DNA from: Candidatus Sumerlaeota bacterium | Lineage (GTDB): Bacteria; Sumerlaeota; T1SED10-198M | Assembly (NCBI GenBank): GCA_003554345.1 | Contig: PWGE01000317.1 | Span: 1 to 5,847, forward strand | Direction of reading: 5' to 3' | DNA length: 5,847 nucleotides | Shown: piece by piece, positions 5,615 through 5,847 of the stretch | How positions within the stretch are numbered: the stretch's first letter is position 1 | Layout of the letters: every line of letters begins with the position of its first letter | The notes under the pieces: model-generated | Seen by the model: only the letters and a program-made list of their open reading frames with translations | Told to the model about the DNA's origin: nothing | Database searches by the model: none | Program-made: the position numbers and the translations under genes

Positions 5615-5847
5615 ATGAAACCAGCTGAATTTGCCCTGAATAATAAAATCTTCATACTTTTCCTGGCATTAAGTATTCTCCTCGGTGGAATATATTCATA
5701 CATGAGAATGGGCAAACTGGAAGATCCCGAATTCACTGTAAGAACTGCTATCATTATCACACCATATTCCGGGGCAACACCTGTAGAAGTGGAGCAACAG
5801 GTTACCGATCCCCTGGAAGAAGCCGTACAGAAAACACCGGAATTAGA
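5615..5847 (+). CDS. RND efflux transporter, inner-membrane pump (HAE1/AcrB-like), 5' part only
   Basis: The first 77 codons of a large proton-driven pump are present before the window ends; full-length members are usually around 1,000 residues. A short cytoplasmic start (MKPAEFALNNK) leads into the first transmembrane helix (about 11-29, IFILFLALSILLGGIYSYM). The highly typical porter-domain opening MGKLEDPEFTVRTAIIITPY follows (32-51), then SGATPVEVEQQVTDPLEEAVQ. An in-frame TGA at 5603-5605 makes the ATG at 5615 the first possible ATG start. Position directly after the adaptor confirms its role as the energy-coupled component of the same complex. Substrate class cannot be decided from this fragment: drug, bile-salt and lipid exporters share this start, while heavy-metal pumps usually differ. 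I favour the hydrophobe/amphiphile group. Confidence 0.93.
   Translation, partial: MKPAEFALNNKIFILFLALSILLGGIYSYMRMGKLEDPEFTVRTAIIITPYSGATPVEVEQQVTDPLEEAVQKTPEL

Overview
The window looks like chromosomal DNA from a moderately AT-rich, Gram-negative-type (diderm) bacterium. The diderm call rests on a tripartite efflux operon that includes an outer-membrane TolC-family channel. The phylum cannot be fixed from the sequence. DUF5009 membrane proteins together with lipidated TolC and adaptor proteins occur in Bacteroidota, Spirochaetota and several uncultured diderm lineages, and the degenerate ATCCTG-type intergenic repeats are typical of environmental genomes of that sort.

Layout: (1) 1-159 is a non-coding tail carrying one copy of a degenerate nonamer repeat. 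(2) 160-1701, minus strand, encodes a polytopic membrane protein of the DUF5009 / COG4299 family, related to the heparan-alpha-glucosaminide N-acetyltransferase superfamily. It begins with a TTG codon behind a good Shine-Dalgarno. (3) 1702-2813 is a 1.1 kb divergent intergenic region with no convincing gene. It holds several small repeat families: a GACCNATAA-like nonamer run, a 25-bp perfect hairpin, a 16-bp inverted pair, a 22-bp direct pair, a heptamer array and two more copies of the ATCCTG nonamer element. It ends in a promoter overlapped by a dyad that resembles a TetR-type operator. (4) 2814-5847, plus strand, is an RND efflux operon in the order outer-membrane lipoprotein channel (TolC/OprM type), periplasmic adaptor lipoprotein (HlyD/AcrA type), inner-membrane RND pump. 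The pump is cut by the window end after 77 codons.

The three plus-strand genes should form one machine. The RND pump captures substrate and spends proton-motive force, the lipid-anchored adaptor bridges the periplasm, and the channel carries substrate through the outer membrane. The channel stop codon abuts the adaptor ATG, and the pump follows after an 83-nt gap. No regulator gene is visible, although the operator-like dyad at the promoter suggests repressor control. The DUF5009 gene is divergently transcribed and separated by the repeat region, so it is probably functionally unrelated.

No clear new multi-gene system is present. The least ordinary material is the repeat mosaic at 1860-2560 and the efflux promoter dyad.
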